Assembly (NCBI RefSeq): GCF_905397435.1
Contig: NZ_CAJPVI010000030.1
Location: 1-64,000, forward strand
Source: Cupriavidus numazuensis
Lineage (GTDB): Bacteria; Pseudomonadota; Gammaproteobacteria; Burkholderiales; Burkholderiaceae
DNA: 64,000 nucleotides
Reading direction: 5' to 3'
Under the pieces are notes generated by a model. The model was given only the letters and a program-made list of their open reading frames with translations, was not told where the DNA came from and did not search any database. A program made the position numbers and the translations under genes. Below, piece by piece: positions 53,725 through 62,624 of this stretch; the stretch's first letter is position 1; every line of letters begins with the position of its first letter.

Positions 53725-54879
53725 ATGCAATACGTTTCGCCGTGGATGGATTCTGAGTTGGAGATGCTGAAGGAAGCAGCACGGCGCTTCTTCGAAGAAC
53801 GCTTTGTGCCCCGTGAACCGCAGTGGGCGGCGGACCTGCTGATGGAGCGAGAAGCCTGGAACGAGGCCGGTGCTGTTGGCCTTCTGTGCGCGAGTATTCC
53901 AGAGGAATACGGCGGTGGGGGCGGCACGCTCGCGCATGACATCGTGATCTTCAGCGAGCAAGCGCGGGCGCTCATCGGGAGCTTCTCCAATACCGTGCAC
54001 AGTGGCATCGTAGCGCACTACCTGCTTCACTACGGCAGCGAAGCGCAGAAGAAGCGCTGGTTGCCGAAGATGGCGACGGGGGAAATGGTTGCGGCGATCG
54101 CGATGTCGGAGCCGGATGCCGGGTCTGATCTTCAGGCAATCAGGACGCGTGCAGTGCGTGAGGGTGATGAGTACGTGATCAACGGGGCCAAGACCTTCAT
54201 CACCAACGGTTATCACGCCGACCTGGTGTTTGTGGTTGCGAAGACTGACCTGTCAGCTAAGGGCTCGCGAGGAACCTCCATCATTGTGGTAGAGACACGC
54301 GATTTGCCGGGGTTCCGCCGCGGCAAGGTGCTGGAGAAGCTGGGCAACAAGGGCTCCGATACGGCAGAGCTGTTTTTTGATGACGTACGGGTGCCGGTGG
54401 AGAACTTGCTTGGATCAGAGGAAGGGCAGGGCTTTCCGCAACTGATGGCTCAATTGCCAGCCGAACGCTTGTACATTGCGATGAACGCGGTCGCCCAAAT
54501 GGAGAGGGCCGTTGCGATGACTGTCGATTACGTCAAGCAGCGCAAAGTCTTCGGTCAGCAGCTTTCAGAGATGCAGAACACACGCTTCAAGCTGGCAGAG
54601 TGTCAGACCCAAGCGCAGTTGGCACGCGTGTACGTCGACAACTGCATAGTGCGCTGCATGCAAGGACAGCTATCTAACGAGGATGCCGCCATGGCCAAGT
54701 GGTGGGCCACGGAACGATGCAACCGGGTCGTCTATGAGTGCCTGCAATTGCATGGAGGCAATGGATTCATCATGGAGTACCCGATCGCCAGGTTGTATGC
54801 GAACGCGCGCGTGGGTCCAATCTACGGCGGCTCCAATGAAATCATGAAAGAGATCATCGCCCGCAGCCTGCTGCGCTGA
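53725..54879 (+). CDS. Acyl-CoA dehydrogenase, isovaleryl/long-chain-type active site
   Basis: A 384-residue flavoenzyme, set to start at MQYVSPW, which has GAGGA eight bases before it. The C-terminal loop reads IYGGSNEIMKEI, so the MCAD-type Glu is absent; instead Glu247 in LPAERLYIA is placed as in isovaleryl- and long-chain acyl-CoA dehydrogenases. This layout often goes with branched substrates. MSEPDAGSD and KTFITNG contact substrate and FAD. It closes the hydratase operon and would make the enoyl-CoA used by the first gene. The dehydrogenase at 8335 uses the other base position. Confidence 0.92.
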   Translation: MQYVSPWMDSELEMLKEAARRFFEERFVPREPQWAADLLMEREAWNEAGAVGLLCASIPEEYGGGGGTLAHDIVIFSEQARALIGSFSNTVHSGIVAHYLLHYGSEAQKKRWLPKMATGEMVAAIAMSEPDAGSDLQAIRTRAVREGDEYVINGAKTFITNGYHADLVFVVAKTDLSAKGSRGTSIIVVETRDLPGFRRGKVLEKLGNKGSDTAELFFDDVRVPVENLLGSEEGQGFPQLMAQLPAERLYIAMNAVAQMERAVAMTVDYVKQRKVFGQQLSEMQNTRFKLAECQTQAQLARVYVDNCIVRCMQGQLSNEDAAMAKWWATERCNRVVYECLQLHGGNGFIMEYPIARLYANARVGPIYGGSNEIMKEIIARSLLR

Positions 54880-54978
54880 CGCGTCGAAACCACGCTGAGC
54901 TGCTGCCGACCTTTGGCGGCGCTCACGCGTCCGATCTGCGACTTACGTCGCACATCACCGCCAACCGCTCCTTCGTCG

Positions 54979-55000
54979 CGCTCTCGCTCTCGCTCTCGCT
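54979..55000. repeat. Short tandem repeat of CTCTCG
   Basis: Three and a half copies of CTCTCG lie between the acyl-CoA dehydrogenase and the convergent TetR gene. It is non-coding on present evidence and may vary in length. Confidence 0.6.
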
Positions 55001-55092
55001 GGCCCACATCCGGCTGTCCCGAAGTTCATTGAAAGCACACGTTCGCCGATAAGGAACTCAATCTGGGGGAGCGTCCCCTCCGCCGGAGCGCA

Positions 55093-55791
55093 TCAAGCCC
55101 TCATTGAGGCAAGGTGCGACATCAATAGGTCTTGCGCGATGTCGCGGCTTCCTTCCTCCGGTGCGGCCAACTGGCGAACCAGGAGGCCGTGAGCAAGTAT
55201 GAGCAACTCTTCCGCTTTGCGCTGCGGATCGACGTCCTTGCGAAACTCACCAACCGCCATGCCATCGGCAATCAGCCGAGCCCAGAAGCGCTGCTGTCGC
55301 CTGTATCGGTCGGACTGATGAGACAGCAACTCAAGGTCACGCGTGCTAGTGGCCAGGTAGTTGATCCAGAAGCGCCAGAAGCGATCCCTTGGTGAGCGAC
55401 AAATGTAGCCGCTGAGCAGCCTGTGCAGCTGCTTGATGGGCGAGCCGGAATAGACCTCCCAGTCCTCGGGCAACTCATATGCCGACTCCAGAGCTGCGAT
55501 CAGTAGGCGTTGCTTGTTGCCGAAGTGGTAGTTGATCGTCCCGGTGCTCATGCCCGCAGCCTGTGCGACCTTTCGCATGCTGAGGTTCTCAATGCCGTCG
55601 ACCGAGATGAGTTCATAGACGATGCCAAGCACGTACTTGCGGGTGCGCTCCTGGCCCATGCGTACGCCGTCGCGCTGTGGTTGGATTCCCGCTCCCCGGG
55701 GAGAAGCTTTTTGCGGCTTGGGATTTGCGGCTCTTTCGGGGGCGCCTGCCGAAACAGGAGTGGTTCGACTGCGAAAAGGTCTGGGCGGCAT
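55093..55791 (-). CDS. TetR/AcrR-family regulator
   Basis: A TetR-type repressor. The helix-turn-helix lies in LSMRKVAQAAGMSTGTINYHF, after an arginine-rich extension of about 60 residues, and an all-helical ligand domain follows. Start choice is uncertain: ATG 55791 gives 232 residues, ATG 55857 gives 254, and ATG 55659 (MGQERTRKYV) gives 188, a normal TetR size. The palindrome at 55914 lies in the gap to the divergent aldehyde dehydrogenase, and its twin lies before the hydratase at 49646. It probably represses both operons and itself, released by an acyl-CoA or acid. Confidence 0.88.
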   Translation of the reverse strand: MPPRPFRSRTTPVSAGAPERAANPKPQKASPRGAGIQPQRDGVRMGQERTRKYVLGIVYELISVDGIENLSMRKVAQAAGMSTGTINYHFGNKQRLLIAALESAYELPEDWEVYSGSPIKQLHRLLSGYICRSPRDRFWRFWINYLATSTRDLELLSHQSDRYRRQQRFWARLIADGMAVGEFRKDVDPQRKAEELLILAHGLLVRQLAAPEEGSRDIAQDLLMSHLASMRA

Positions 55792-55913
55792 GGTCCCGTC
55801 AGGAGTCGGGCAGTGGCAATACCTACATTGTGACGGGGGTCGATATAAGACGGCCACCGACTTCGGTAGTGGGTGTGACCTGATGTGATACAGCGTGAAG
55901 AATCATCACTTGT

Positions 55914-55929
55914 TCGCACGATCGTGCAA
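55914..55929 (-). promoter_or_regulatory. Palindromic operator, probable TetR site 2
   Basis: On the minus strand this is TTGCACGATCGTGCGA, identical over 16 bases to the site at 49550. It lies between the divergent TetR and aldehyde dehydrogenase genes, where one bound dimer could control both. Confidence 0.78.
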
Positions 55930-55980
55930 TATAGAATCGGTTCACGATTAGTCAAAGGTACCCGGTGTAAGGAGCCCAGT

Positions 55981-57477
55981 TTGGAGATGGAAGCGAGCAA
56001 AATTATTTCAGCACCGTGGGATCGCCTGCGCGACACGACCTTGCTGCGTACCCGCAATCTTATCGGGGGCGAGTGGTGTTCGGCATCTGACGGCGGCGAA
56101 CATGCGGTCCTGAATCCTTCCAGTCAGCAGGTTCTGGCGAAAGTGCCGGCCTCTTCGGAGGAGGATGCCCGTCGCGCCGTGCAGGCAGCGCACGACGCGG
56201 GCAAGGAATGGGCTGAACTGACGTCCAAGGCGCGCGCAAGTGTGCTTCGCCGTTGGCACGACCTGATCTTGCAGCACCGCGACGACCTGGGGCTCATCCT
56301 GGCCGCTGAGCAAGGAAAGCCTCTCGCGGAAAGTGTGGGCGAAGTGGTCTACGGTGCCGGTTTCGTCGAGTGGTTCGCCGAGGAGGGAAAGCGGGTCTAC
56401 GGCGACGTAATCCCGCCGCACGCTAAGGACAAGCGCATTGTGGTTGTCAAGCAACCCGTTGGGGTGGCGGCGTTGATCACGCCTTGGAACTTCCCCAGCG
56501 CAATGATCACGCGCAAGGTGGGCCCCGCTCTGGCGGCAGGCTGCACCGTGGTGCTCAAGCCTGCGGAAGACACGCCGCTGTCGGCATTGGCACTGGGCGA
56601 GTTGGCGCTGCGTGCAGGGGTGCCGCCAGGGGTGTTCAATATCGTGACTACTGCTCAGCCGGCATCCGTAGGCGGCGTTTTCACGTCCGATCCGCTTGTA
56701 CGTAAGCTTTCGTTCACCGGCTCGACCCGCGTAGGCAAGATGCTGATGGCGCAATGCGCAGGTACCGTGAAGCGCGTATCGCTCGAATTGGGTGGGAACG
56801 CGGCGTTCATTGTGTTTGACGATGCCGATCTCGACGCAGCAATTGCCGGCCTGATGGCCTGCAAGTTCCGCAACACCGGCCAGACCTGCATTAGTGCGAA
56901 CCGAATCCTGATCCAGGACGGCATCTTCGATGCGTTCAGTAAGCGGCTCGTCGAGGCAGTACGCTCACTCGCAGTCGGCGATCCATTGGCGGACGGGAGC
57001 CAACAGGGTCCTCTCATCAACGAGGCCGCATTCCTCAAGGTCAATCGCTTGGTCAACGACGCCCTGGCGCGAGGTGCCGATGCACTCGAGGGCGCCTCGG
57101 TGCACGACCGTGGCGGATGGTTCTACCAGCCGACAGTACTGGCCAACGTGCCGAGCGACGCGACGATCTGCTCGGAAGAGATCTTCGGCCCCGTGGCGGT
57201 ATTGGAGCGCTTCAGTACTGAGGCAGACGTAGTGGCGCGTGCAAACAATTCGCCCTATGGCCTGGCCGGCTACTTCTACAGCCGGGATGTCGGGCGCTGC
57301 TGGCGTGTGGCGGAGGCGCTGGAGGTGGGGATCGTCGGCGTCAATGAAGGCTCCATCTCGACCGAACTAGCCCCCTTCGGTGGAGTCAAGGAATCGGGGA
57401 TCGGCCGAGAAGGGTCGAAGTACGGCATCGATGACTACCTTGAGACCAAGTACATGTGTTTCGGTGGTGTCGCATGA
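55981..57477 (+). CDS. Aldehyde dehydrogenase, succinate-semialdehyde dehydrogenase-like
   Basis: An aldehyde dehydrogenase of about 498 residues. The Cys is in TGQTCISANR, the Glu in LELGGNAAF and the Asn in ITPWNFPSA; the whole is close to the GabD group. AAGGAG ends six bases before TTG 55981, which I took as start; ATG 55987 is a good alternative. An ATG at 55885 would run through the operator and is unlikely. It leads the operon that includes a Bug receptor and a racemase. It may oxidise the aldehyde released by the retro-aldolase pair. Confidence 0.92.
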   Translation: MEMEASKIISAPWDRLRDTTLLRTRNLIGGEWCSASDGGEHAVLNPSSQQVLAKVPASSEEDARRAVQAAHDAGKEWAELTSKARASVLRRWHDLILQHRDDLGLILAAEQGKPLAESVGEVVYGAGFVEWFAEEGKRVYGDVIPPHAKDKRIVVVKQPVGVAALITPWNFPSAMITRKVGPALAAGCTVVLKPAEDTPLSALALGELALRAGVPPGVFNIVTTAQPASVGGVFTSDPLVRKLSFTGSTRVGKMLMAQCAGTVKRVSLELGGNAAFIVFDDADLDAAIAGLMACKFRNTGQTCISANRILIQDGIFDAFSKRLVEAVRSLAVGDPLADGSQQGPLINEAAFLKVNRLVNDALARGADALEGASVHDRGGWFYQPTVLANVPSDATICSEEIFGPVAVLERFSTEADVVARANNSPYGLAGYFYSRDVGRCWRVAEALEVGIVGVNEGSISTELAPFGGVKESGIGREGSKYGIDDYLETKYMCFGGVA

Positions 57478-57518
57478 TGACCTAACCAAAAAAATAAAAC
57501 AAAGAGAGGAGACCTACC

Positions 57519-58487
57519 ATGAAACGCAGGTACTTGATGGCTGCCGCGGCCCTTTGGGCGTGCGCCCCATTTGCATTAGCTGCTTATCCGTATCCGGTAC
57601 GGCCGATCAAGATCATCGCGCCACAGCCGCCAGGTGGCGCCGTCGACATGATGGCTCGCACCGCGGCAGAGGCACTGCAGAAGACTTTCGGCCAAGCCGT
57701 GGTGGTCGAGAACAAAGCCGGCGCAGGCGGCCTTATAGGTGTAAGCGCAGCTGCCAAGTCACCTGCGGACGGCTACACACTGGTGATCGGATCGACCGGC
57801 CCATTCTCGGTCAGCGCGAGCCTGCTGCAAAGGATTCCATTCGACCCCGTAAAGGACTTCGTGCCGATCGCAAGGCTGGCGCAGATGCCAAGCTACCTCG
57901 TGGTCAATGCCAACGTGCCCGTGTCGACGGTCACCGAGTTTCTCGCCCTGGTCCGTTCGAAGCCCGGACGCTTCACGTATGCGTCAACCGGCAATGGCTT
58001 GTCACAGCATACCAACATGGAGTTGCTGAAGAGCATGGCCAATCTGTCTATATTGCCAGTGACCTACCGTGGCAGTGCGCCAGCAATCAGCGATTTGCTT
58101 GGGCATCAGGTCGACATGATGATCGAACTGGGCCCGCAAGTAATCCCGCACATCCGCGCCGGAAAATTGAAGGTACTGGCGACCACGAGTGCGACGCGTA
58201 CCGAACTGCTGCCGAAAGTTCCGACTTTGGCAGAGAGCGGCGTTCCGGGATTCGAAGCCTACACCTGGTTTGCGCTCTATGCACCCGCAGGTACGCCACA
58301 GGCTATTGTGTCCAAGGTGCATGAAGCGCTGACCAAGGAATTCGATGGGCCTGAAATCCGAACTCGTTTAAGCGCCATCGGTGCGGAAGTTGCGCTGACA
58401 TCGCCTACGGAGTTGGCTGCATTTCAGGCGGCCGAGACCAAGAAGTGGGCCGCAGTAATCCGGCAGGCTGGCATCAAACCTGAATGA
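57519..58487 (+). CDS. Bug-family tricarboxylate-type substrate-binding protein
   Basis: A 322-residue periplasmic receptor with signal peptide (MKRRYLMAAAALWACAPFALA) and the hallmark IIAPQPPGGAVDMMARTAAEAL. STGNGLSQHTNM is the ligand loop. AGGAGACC precedes the ATG. It stands between an aldehyde dehydrogenase and a racemase in one operon; no TctAB permease genes are present. It may recognise the carboxylate substrate of the pathway for a distant permease or for sensing. Confidence 0.92.
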   Translation: MKRRYLMAAAALWACAPFALAAYPYPVRPIKIIAPQPPGGAVDMMARTAAEALQKTFGQAVVVENKAGAGGLIGVSAAAKSPADGYTLVIGSTGPFSVSASLLQRIPFDPVKDFVPIARLAQMPSYLVVNANVPVSTVTEFLALVRSKPGRFTYASTGNGLSQHTNMELLKSMANLSILPVTYRGSAPAISDLLGHQVDMMIELGPQVIPHIRAGKLKVLATTSATRTELLPKVPTLAESGVPGFEAYTWFALYAPAGTPQAIVSKVHEALTKEFDGPEIRTRLSAIGAEVALTSPTELAAFQAAETKKWAAVIRQAGIKPE

Positions 58488-58503
58488 GTTAGGGGAGGGA
58501 CGA

Positions 58504-59649
58504 ATGCCTGGGCCGCTTCATGGATTGAAGGTTGTCGAAATCGCCGCCATCGGGCCCGCGCCGTTCTGCGGGATGCTCTTGGCTGACATGGGTGCTGAGG
58601 TCGTGCGCGTCGATCGCAAAGGCGAAAAGCACCGCGCCAGTTCGGGCGATGCCGATGTGCTGCAGCGAGGCAGGCGGTCCATCGTGCTGGACTTGAAGCG
58701 TCCCAGCGCTGTGGATATCGTGCTGCAATTGGTCGAGCGCAGTGATGTGCTGATCGAAGGATTCCGTCCCGAGGTGATGGAGCGCTTGGGGCTCGGTCCC
58801 GACATCTGCCTTGCGCGGCAGCCAAAGCTTGTGTATGGGCGGATGAGCGGCTGGGGCCAGAGCGGCCCACTGGCACAAGCAGCGGGTCATGACATCAACT
58901 ACCTCGCGCTCTCGGGAGCTTTACATGCGCTGGGTGAAGCAGACCGTCCCCCCACACCGCCACTGAACTTGGTCTCGGACTTCGGCGGAGGTGGGATGAT
59001 GCTGGCGTTTGGGCTGATCTGCGCGGTCTGGGAGGCAATTCGCAGCGGCCGCGGTCAGGTGGTCGATGCGGCCATGAGCGACGGGAGCGCCTTGCTCATG
59101 GCCATGCTCTACGGATACGTGGCCATGGACCGCTGGGATCCCCAGTGTCGCGGAGTCAACTTTCTTGATGGGAGTGCTCCTTTTTACGGTGTCTATCGTT
59201 GCGCGGACGGGCGTTTCATCGCTGTTGGCTCAATTGAGCCGCAGTTCTACGCAAAGCTGCTCGCCGTGTGTGGGCTCTCGGCCGATCGGGAGTTCGAGGC
59301 ACAATGGGACGCTGCGCGCTGGCCGCGCCTTAAAGGCAAGCTGGGTGAAGTATTCCTTCAGCGTACCCGGGACGAGTGGGTCCAAGCCTTCGCCCACGAG
59401 GACGCATGCGTCAGCCCAGTGCTGGACATGCGCGAGGCCCCTGCCCACCCGCACCATATTGAGCGACAGAGTTTCGTCAACTCTGATGGCTTGATACAGC
59501 CTGCCCCTGCCCCGCGCTTCTTGCGCACCCCCGCTGCTATTCCAGCGAAGCCCACCCCGCAGGGTGCGCAGGCGGATGAGGTTCTTGCTAGCCTCGGATT
59601 GGACGCAGAGCGAATCCAGACTCTCCGCGCGGAAGGGGTTGTTGCATAG
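58504..59649 (+). CDS. Alpha-methylacyl-CoA racemase-like CaiB/BaiF family protein
   Basis: A 381-residue homologue of the protein at 332-1471. The racemase residues are conserved: His129 and Asp130 in AGHDINY, Asp159 in LVSDFGGG and Glu245 in IEPQFYA. It would convert the 2R- and 2S-methylacyl-CoA forms into each other so that the stereospecific acyl-CoA dehydrogenase can act. GGGGAGGG precedes the ATG, 16 bases after the Bug gene. It ends the TetR-controlled operon. Confidence 0.9.
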   Translation: MPGPLHGLKVVEIAAIGPAPFCGMLLADMGAEVVRVDRKGEKHRASSGDADVLQRGRRSIVLDLKRPSAVDIVLQLVERSDVLIEGFRPEVMERLGLGPDICLARQPKLVYGRMSGWGQSGPLAQAAGHDINYLALSGALHALGEADRPPTPPLNLVSDFGGGGMMLAFGLICAVWEAIRSGRGQVVDAAMSDGSALLMAMLYGYVAMDRWDPQCRGVNFLDGSAPFYGVYRCADGRFIAVGSIEPQFYAKLLAVCGLSADREFEAQWDAARWPRLKGKLGEVFLQRTRDEWVQAFAHEDACVSPVLDMREAPAHPHHIERQSFVNSDGLIQPAPAPRFLRTPAAIPAKPTPQGAQADEVLASLGLDAERIQTLRAEGVVA

Positions 59650-60090
59650 CGCAATTTCAGCGCCGCCCGCGGGTGAGCGTCGAGCGTTGCTGATGAGCCG
59701 CCAGATTGGAAGGCGGCGGCTAGGCCATCGCGAGCGTAGGCCATGCACAACAGGCAACGTTGGCCTCGATCGTCGGCGGGTTCTCATCGAATTCGGGAGC
59801 AACTGATGCGGTGGACCGGACGACGGACTAGCAGAAAGGCACTTGCAGGGTTGGCTGCTTCCGGTGTCAAAAGCGCGCCCCTTCGCGACGGGCTCGCCGC
59901 GCCTCAATGGCGGGGCCAAGATGCTCTTGGCAACTGTCCGGACGGATCGCTCGCTAAAGACCTTCCGTTCCAGCTCGTACGGCCAAAAGTGCTGCAAAGT
60001 GTCGTTGGATGCGCATCGAGGAAGGTCGCAGAGCCGGCGGCCTATTGTTATCGAATGCGTATTCTAGAAAGCGGGGCGCAGAGATGGCGC
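59650..60090. other. Gap between the racemase and lysR genes, no supportable gene
   Basis: These 441 bases lie between convergent genes. A long plus-strand frame that starts at 59743 continues as the mirror of the LysR gene and is not a gene. No clear terminator hairpin was seen. Confidence 0.4.
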
Positions 60091-61029
60091 TCAGCTCCTG
60101 CCCAGCCAGGTTGCGCCAGGCCAGCGGCCATCTTGAATCATGGCTTGGGTGAGCGCGGTCAGTTCGTTTGCTACCGCGCGTACAGCCAAGGAGTTGCGCC
60201 GCATCATCGATACGGCAAGTCCCGTGCGGCGCTGCAATTCTTCGCCCGCGATCGGTGTGGCTTTCAGGCTTCCGCTGTCAACTGCAGATGCGACGCTACC
60301 CATCGGCAACACCGCAAATCCGAGCCCCTGCTCCGCCATGGCTTTCTGAACGCGGGTGTCATTCGTCTCCGCGACGACATTAAGCTTGATGCCCCGGGCT
60401 TCGCTAGCGTGGTCAAGTATCAAACGCAAGCCACGGTAGAAGACCGGCAGGATCAGCGGCAGAGTTACGAGGCACTGCAAACCAATCGGAGCCTTGCCGA
60501 GGTCTTCCGAGCGAGGGCCTCCGACCAAACAGAGCTGTTCGACGAACAACGGTTGCATGTCGAGCTGGCTGGATGTCTTGTAATCCGTGAGCATGGCAAG
60601 TCCCACCTCGCCATTTTCCAGCCACTCCCGCAATCGGTCAGAATAGCCAGTGTAGATGCGCAACATCAGTTCCGGATGGCTGGCTCGCAGCGCTGCCACC
60701 AGAGGGGCTGCAATCAGTTCGCTCTGGCTGGTGAGAAGACCGAGATCTACCGTGCCACGGACAGCTCCAGGGCTTGCGACCACGATTTCTGTGCGGGCAC
60801 CGTCAATTTCGCGCAAGGCACGCCGGGCGCGTTCGATGAGTCGGCTCCCGGCGTCCGTCAGTTCCATGCCGCGCGGCGTGCGTTCGAACAGCGGAGTTCC
60901 CAAGTCCTCTTCCAGCATCCGCAGCTGACGGGAGAGCGCGGGCTGTGCCAGGTGCAGCGTTTCAGACGCACGCGTAATGCTTCCGGTGTCGGCGATTGCC
61001 AGGAAGGCACGCAGCTGTTTGATGTCCAA
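60091..61029 (-). CDS. LysR-family regulator
   Basis: A 312-residue LysR-type regulator; helix-turn-helix in TLHLAQPALSRQLRMLEEDLG, then the effector domain (DLGLLTSQSE onward). The start is TTG 61029 with AAGGAG about eight bases before it. It is divergent from the Bug gene at 61159 across 129 bases, the standard layout of a LysR regulator with its target. Confidence 0.93.
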   Translation of the reverse strand: MDIKQLRAFLAIADTGSITRASETLHLAQPALSRQLRMLEEDLGTPLFERTPRGMELTDAGSRLIERARRALREIDGARTEIVVASPGAVRGTVDLGLLTSQSELIAAPLVAALRASHPELMLRIYTGYSDRLREWLENGEVGLAMLTDYKTSSQLDMQPLFVEQLCLVGGPRSEDLGKAPIGLQCLVTLPLILPVFYRGLRLILDHASEARGIKLNVVAETNDTRVQKAMAEQGLGFAVLPMGSVASAVDSGSLKATPIAGEELQRRTGLAVSMMRRNSLAVRAVANELTALTQAMIQDGRWPGATWLGRS

Positions 61030-61158
61030 CTCAGGTCTCCTTGCCGCGAAGCTTTGCCGGGCGCATGGCGGTGATTTTACCAGTTCCGGTGCGGTATCGC
61101 CGCCGCAACTTGCGGCCCAAAGCAGAACATTCGAATACCAAATTGGAGGCCCCCTTTA

Positions 61159-62127
61159 ATGAAACGCCGCACTTTCATCGCTGCCGCATGCGTTCCAGCT
61201 TTTGCTACACGCGCCAACGCGAATTTGTATCCAAGCCGACCGATTAAACTTGTTGTTCCAACTTCCGCTGGCGGCATTGCAGACTTCATTGCACGGAGCG
61301 CGGGCGAGGTCATGGCCCGTAGCCTTGGACAACCCTTTGTACTGGATAACCGTCCGGGTGGTGCCTCGACCCTGGCAGCCAATATCGTCGCGCATGCCAA
61401 TGCTGACGGCTATACCCTGCTGATGGGTACTGAGTTCAACATGGCAACGGCCGCCTTGTTGCGCAAGGACATCGCGTATGACCCCCGGAAGGATTTGCTC
61501 CCAATTGGAGTACTCGCTAAGTTTCCGCTGGGGCTTATTGTCAATGCAAAACTCCCGGTGCGTTCGGTGCGAGAGTTGGTGAACTACCTGCGCGCGCGAC
61601 CAGGCGCGGTGAATTATGCTTCCGCGGGCGCAGGCACTGCCTACCATTTAGCGGCCGAAATGTTCAAGGCGCAGAATGACGTGCAGATAGTACACGTACC
61701 GTATGCCGGCGGCGCACCGATGGCGACATCGTTAATCCGGCGTGACACCGAGGTGGCATTTGCCGCGCTCAATACGTATCTGCCCTTTATACGCTCCGGG
61801 GAACTGCGGGTGCTTGCCATTGCCAACGAAAGACGGATTCCTCTACTCCCGGATGTGCCTACGTTTGCGGAGGCTGGTTTCCCTGCTTTCGATGCAAGCA
61901 TGCACTTGGGGCTTGCATCGCCGAGCGGAGTCGCACCCGACATCATCCATCGACTTCACGCGGCGTTAGCCAAAGTCTGGGCGGATGAGACATATCGCAC
62001 TCGGATGGCGACTTACGGAATCGAGACACCAGCACCCCACACGCCGACGGAGTATGCCGAAAGACTGGCTGCGGAGGCGCGGCGCTGGCAAGGGTTGATA
62101 GCCAAGAACAAGATACGAATGGAATGA
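61159..62127 (+). CDS. Bug-family tricarboxylate-type substrate-binding protein
   Basis: A 322-residue periplasmic receptor. A short signal peptide (MKRRTFIAAACVPAFATRANA) is followed by YPSRPIKLVVPTSAGGIADFIARS. ASAGAGTAYHLAAEM is the ligand loop. It is the third orphan receptor of this type in the window and is presumably controlled by the divergent LysR protein. GGAGG stands ten bases before the ATG. Ligand unknown. Confidence 0.92.
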   Translation: MKRRTFIAAACVPAFATRANANLYPSRPIKLVVPTSAGGIADFIARSAGEVMARSLGQPFVLDNRPGGASTLAANIVAHANADGYTLLMGTEFNMATAALLRKDIAYDPRKDLLPIGVLAKFPLGLIVNAKLPVRSVRELVNYLRARPGAVNYASAGAGTAYHLAAEMFKAQNDVQIVHVPYAGGAPMATSLIRRDTEVAFAALNTYLPFIRSGELRVLAIANERRIPLLPDVPTFAEAGFPAFDASMHLGLASPSGVAPDIIHRLHAALAKVWADETYRTRMATYGIETPAPHTPTEYAERLAAEARRWQGLIAKNKIRME

Positions 62128-62570
62128 GAAGGCACCGGAACTGGAACGGCCTTCAACACCTTACGCCTATTACCGCAGTGGCACGACCAAGGCGTGATCA
62201 TCAGGCACCTGGAGCTGCCATTCCGGGAAATACACCTCTGTCGAGTCAGTCCGGTTCACACGTCGACCATTCCAGCGGAGAAGCAAACCGCGTGAGGCTC
62301 GCAGTAGGTCACGCACTTGCACGGCCAGGCGTCAGCGCTGTCAGCGCCGGCCATCCGGCCGCGTCCACCAGCAAGGACCACCGGTCGCCTTGCGCCATTC
62401 TGAGTGCTCAGGGTTTCACATCTCCAAGGTAACGGCGACACAGAGCGCTGAAGCGCGAGCGCCATGCCGAATCTGTATAGGAGACCTCGCATCTTTCTAT
62501 TGGACGCGACTGCTCGCCGGCGGCACGATTCCCCCGTAAATAGAAAAGTAAATCTGCAGGAGACACGTCC
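62128..62570. other. Gap between the Bug and ferredoxin genes, no supportable gene
   Basis: I find no gene in this stretch. Overlapping frames on both strands lack ribosome sites and motifs. A complete P450 gene would not fit, so the ferredoxin that follows has no adjacent upstream monooxygenase. Confidence 0.4.
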
Positions 62571-62624
62571 ATGAACTTCCAGAAAGCCGCCAGCCTGGCA
62601 GGACGATTCGCATGCCAGCGTTAA
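62571..62624 (+). CDS. Possible 17-residue leader frame overlapping the ferredoxin start
   Basis: The frame MNFQKAASLAGRFACQR has a well-spaced AGGAGA site (62558-62563) before its ATG and stops at 62622-62624, overlapping the ferredoxin start at 62612. It could couple translation of the ferredoxin or be the remnant of a deleted upstream gene that kept its start signal. Its coding status is uncertain. Confidence 0.35.
   Translation: MNFQKAASLAGRFACQR

Noticed and set aside
59743..61074. Plus-strand frame of 443 codons
   Set aside because: It runs antisense to the LysR gene at 60091-61029, which has clear domains and a ribosome site; the composition is arginine- and alanine-rich nonsense.
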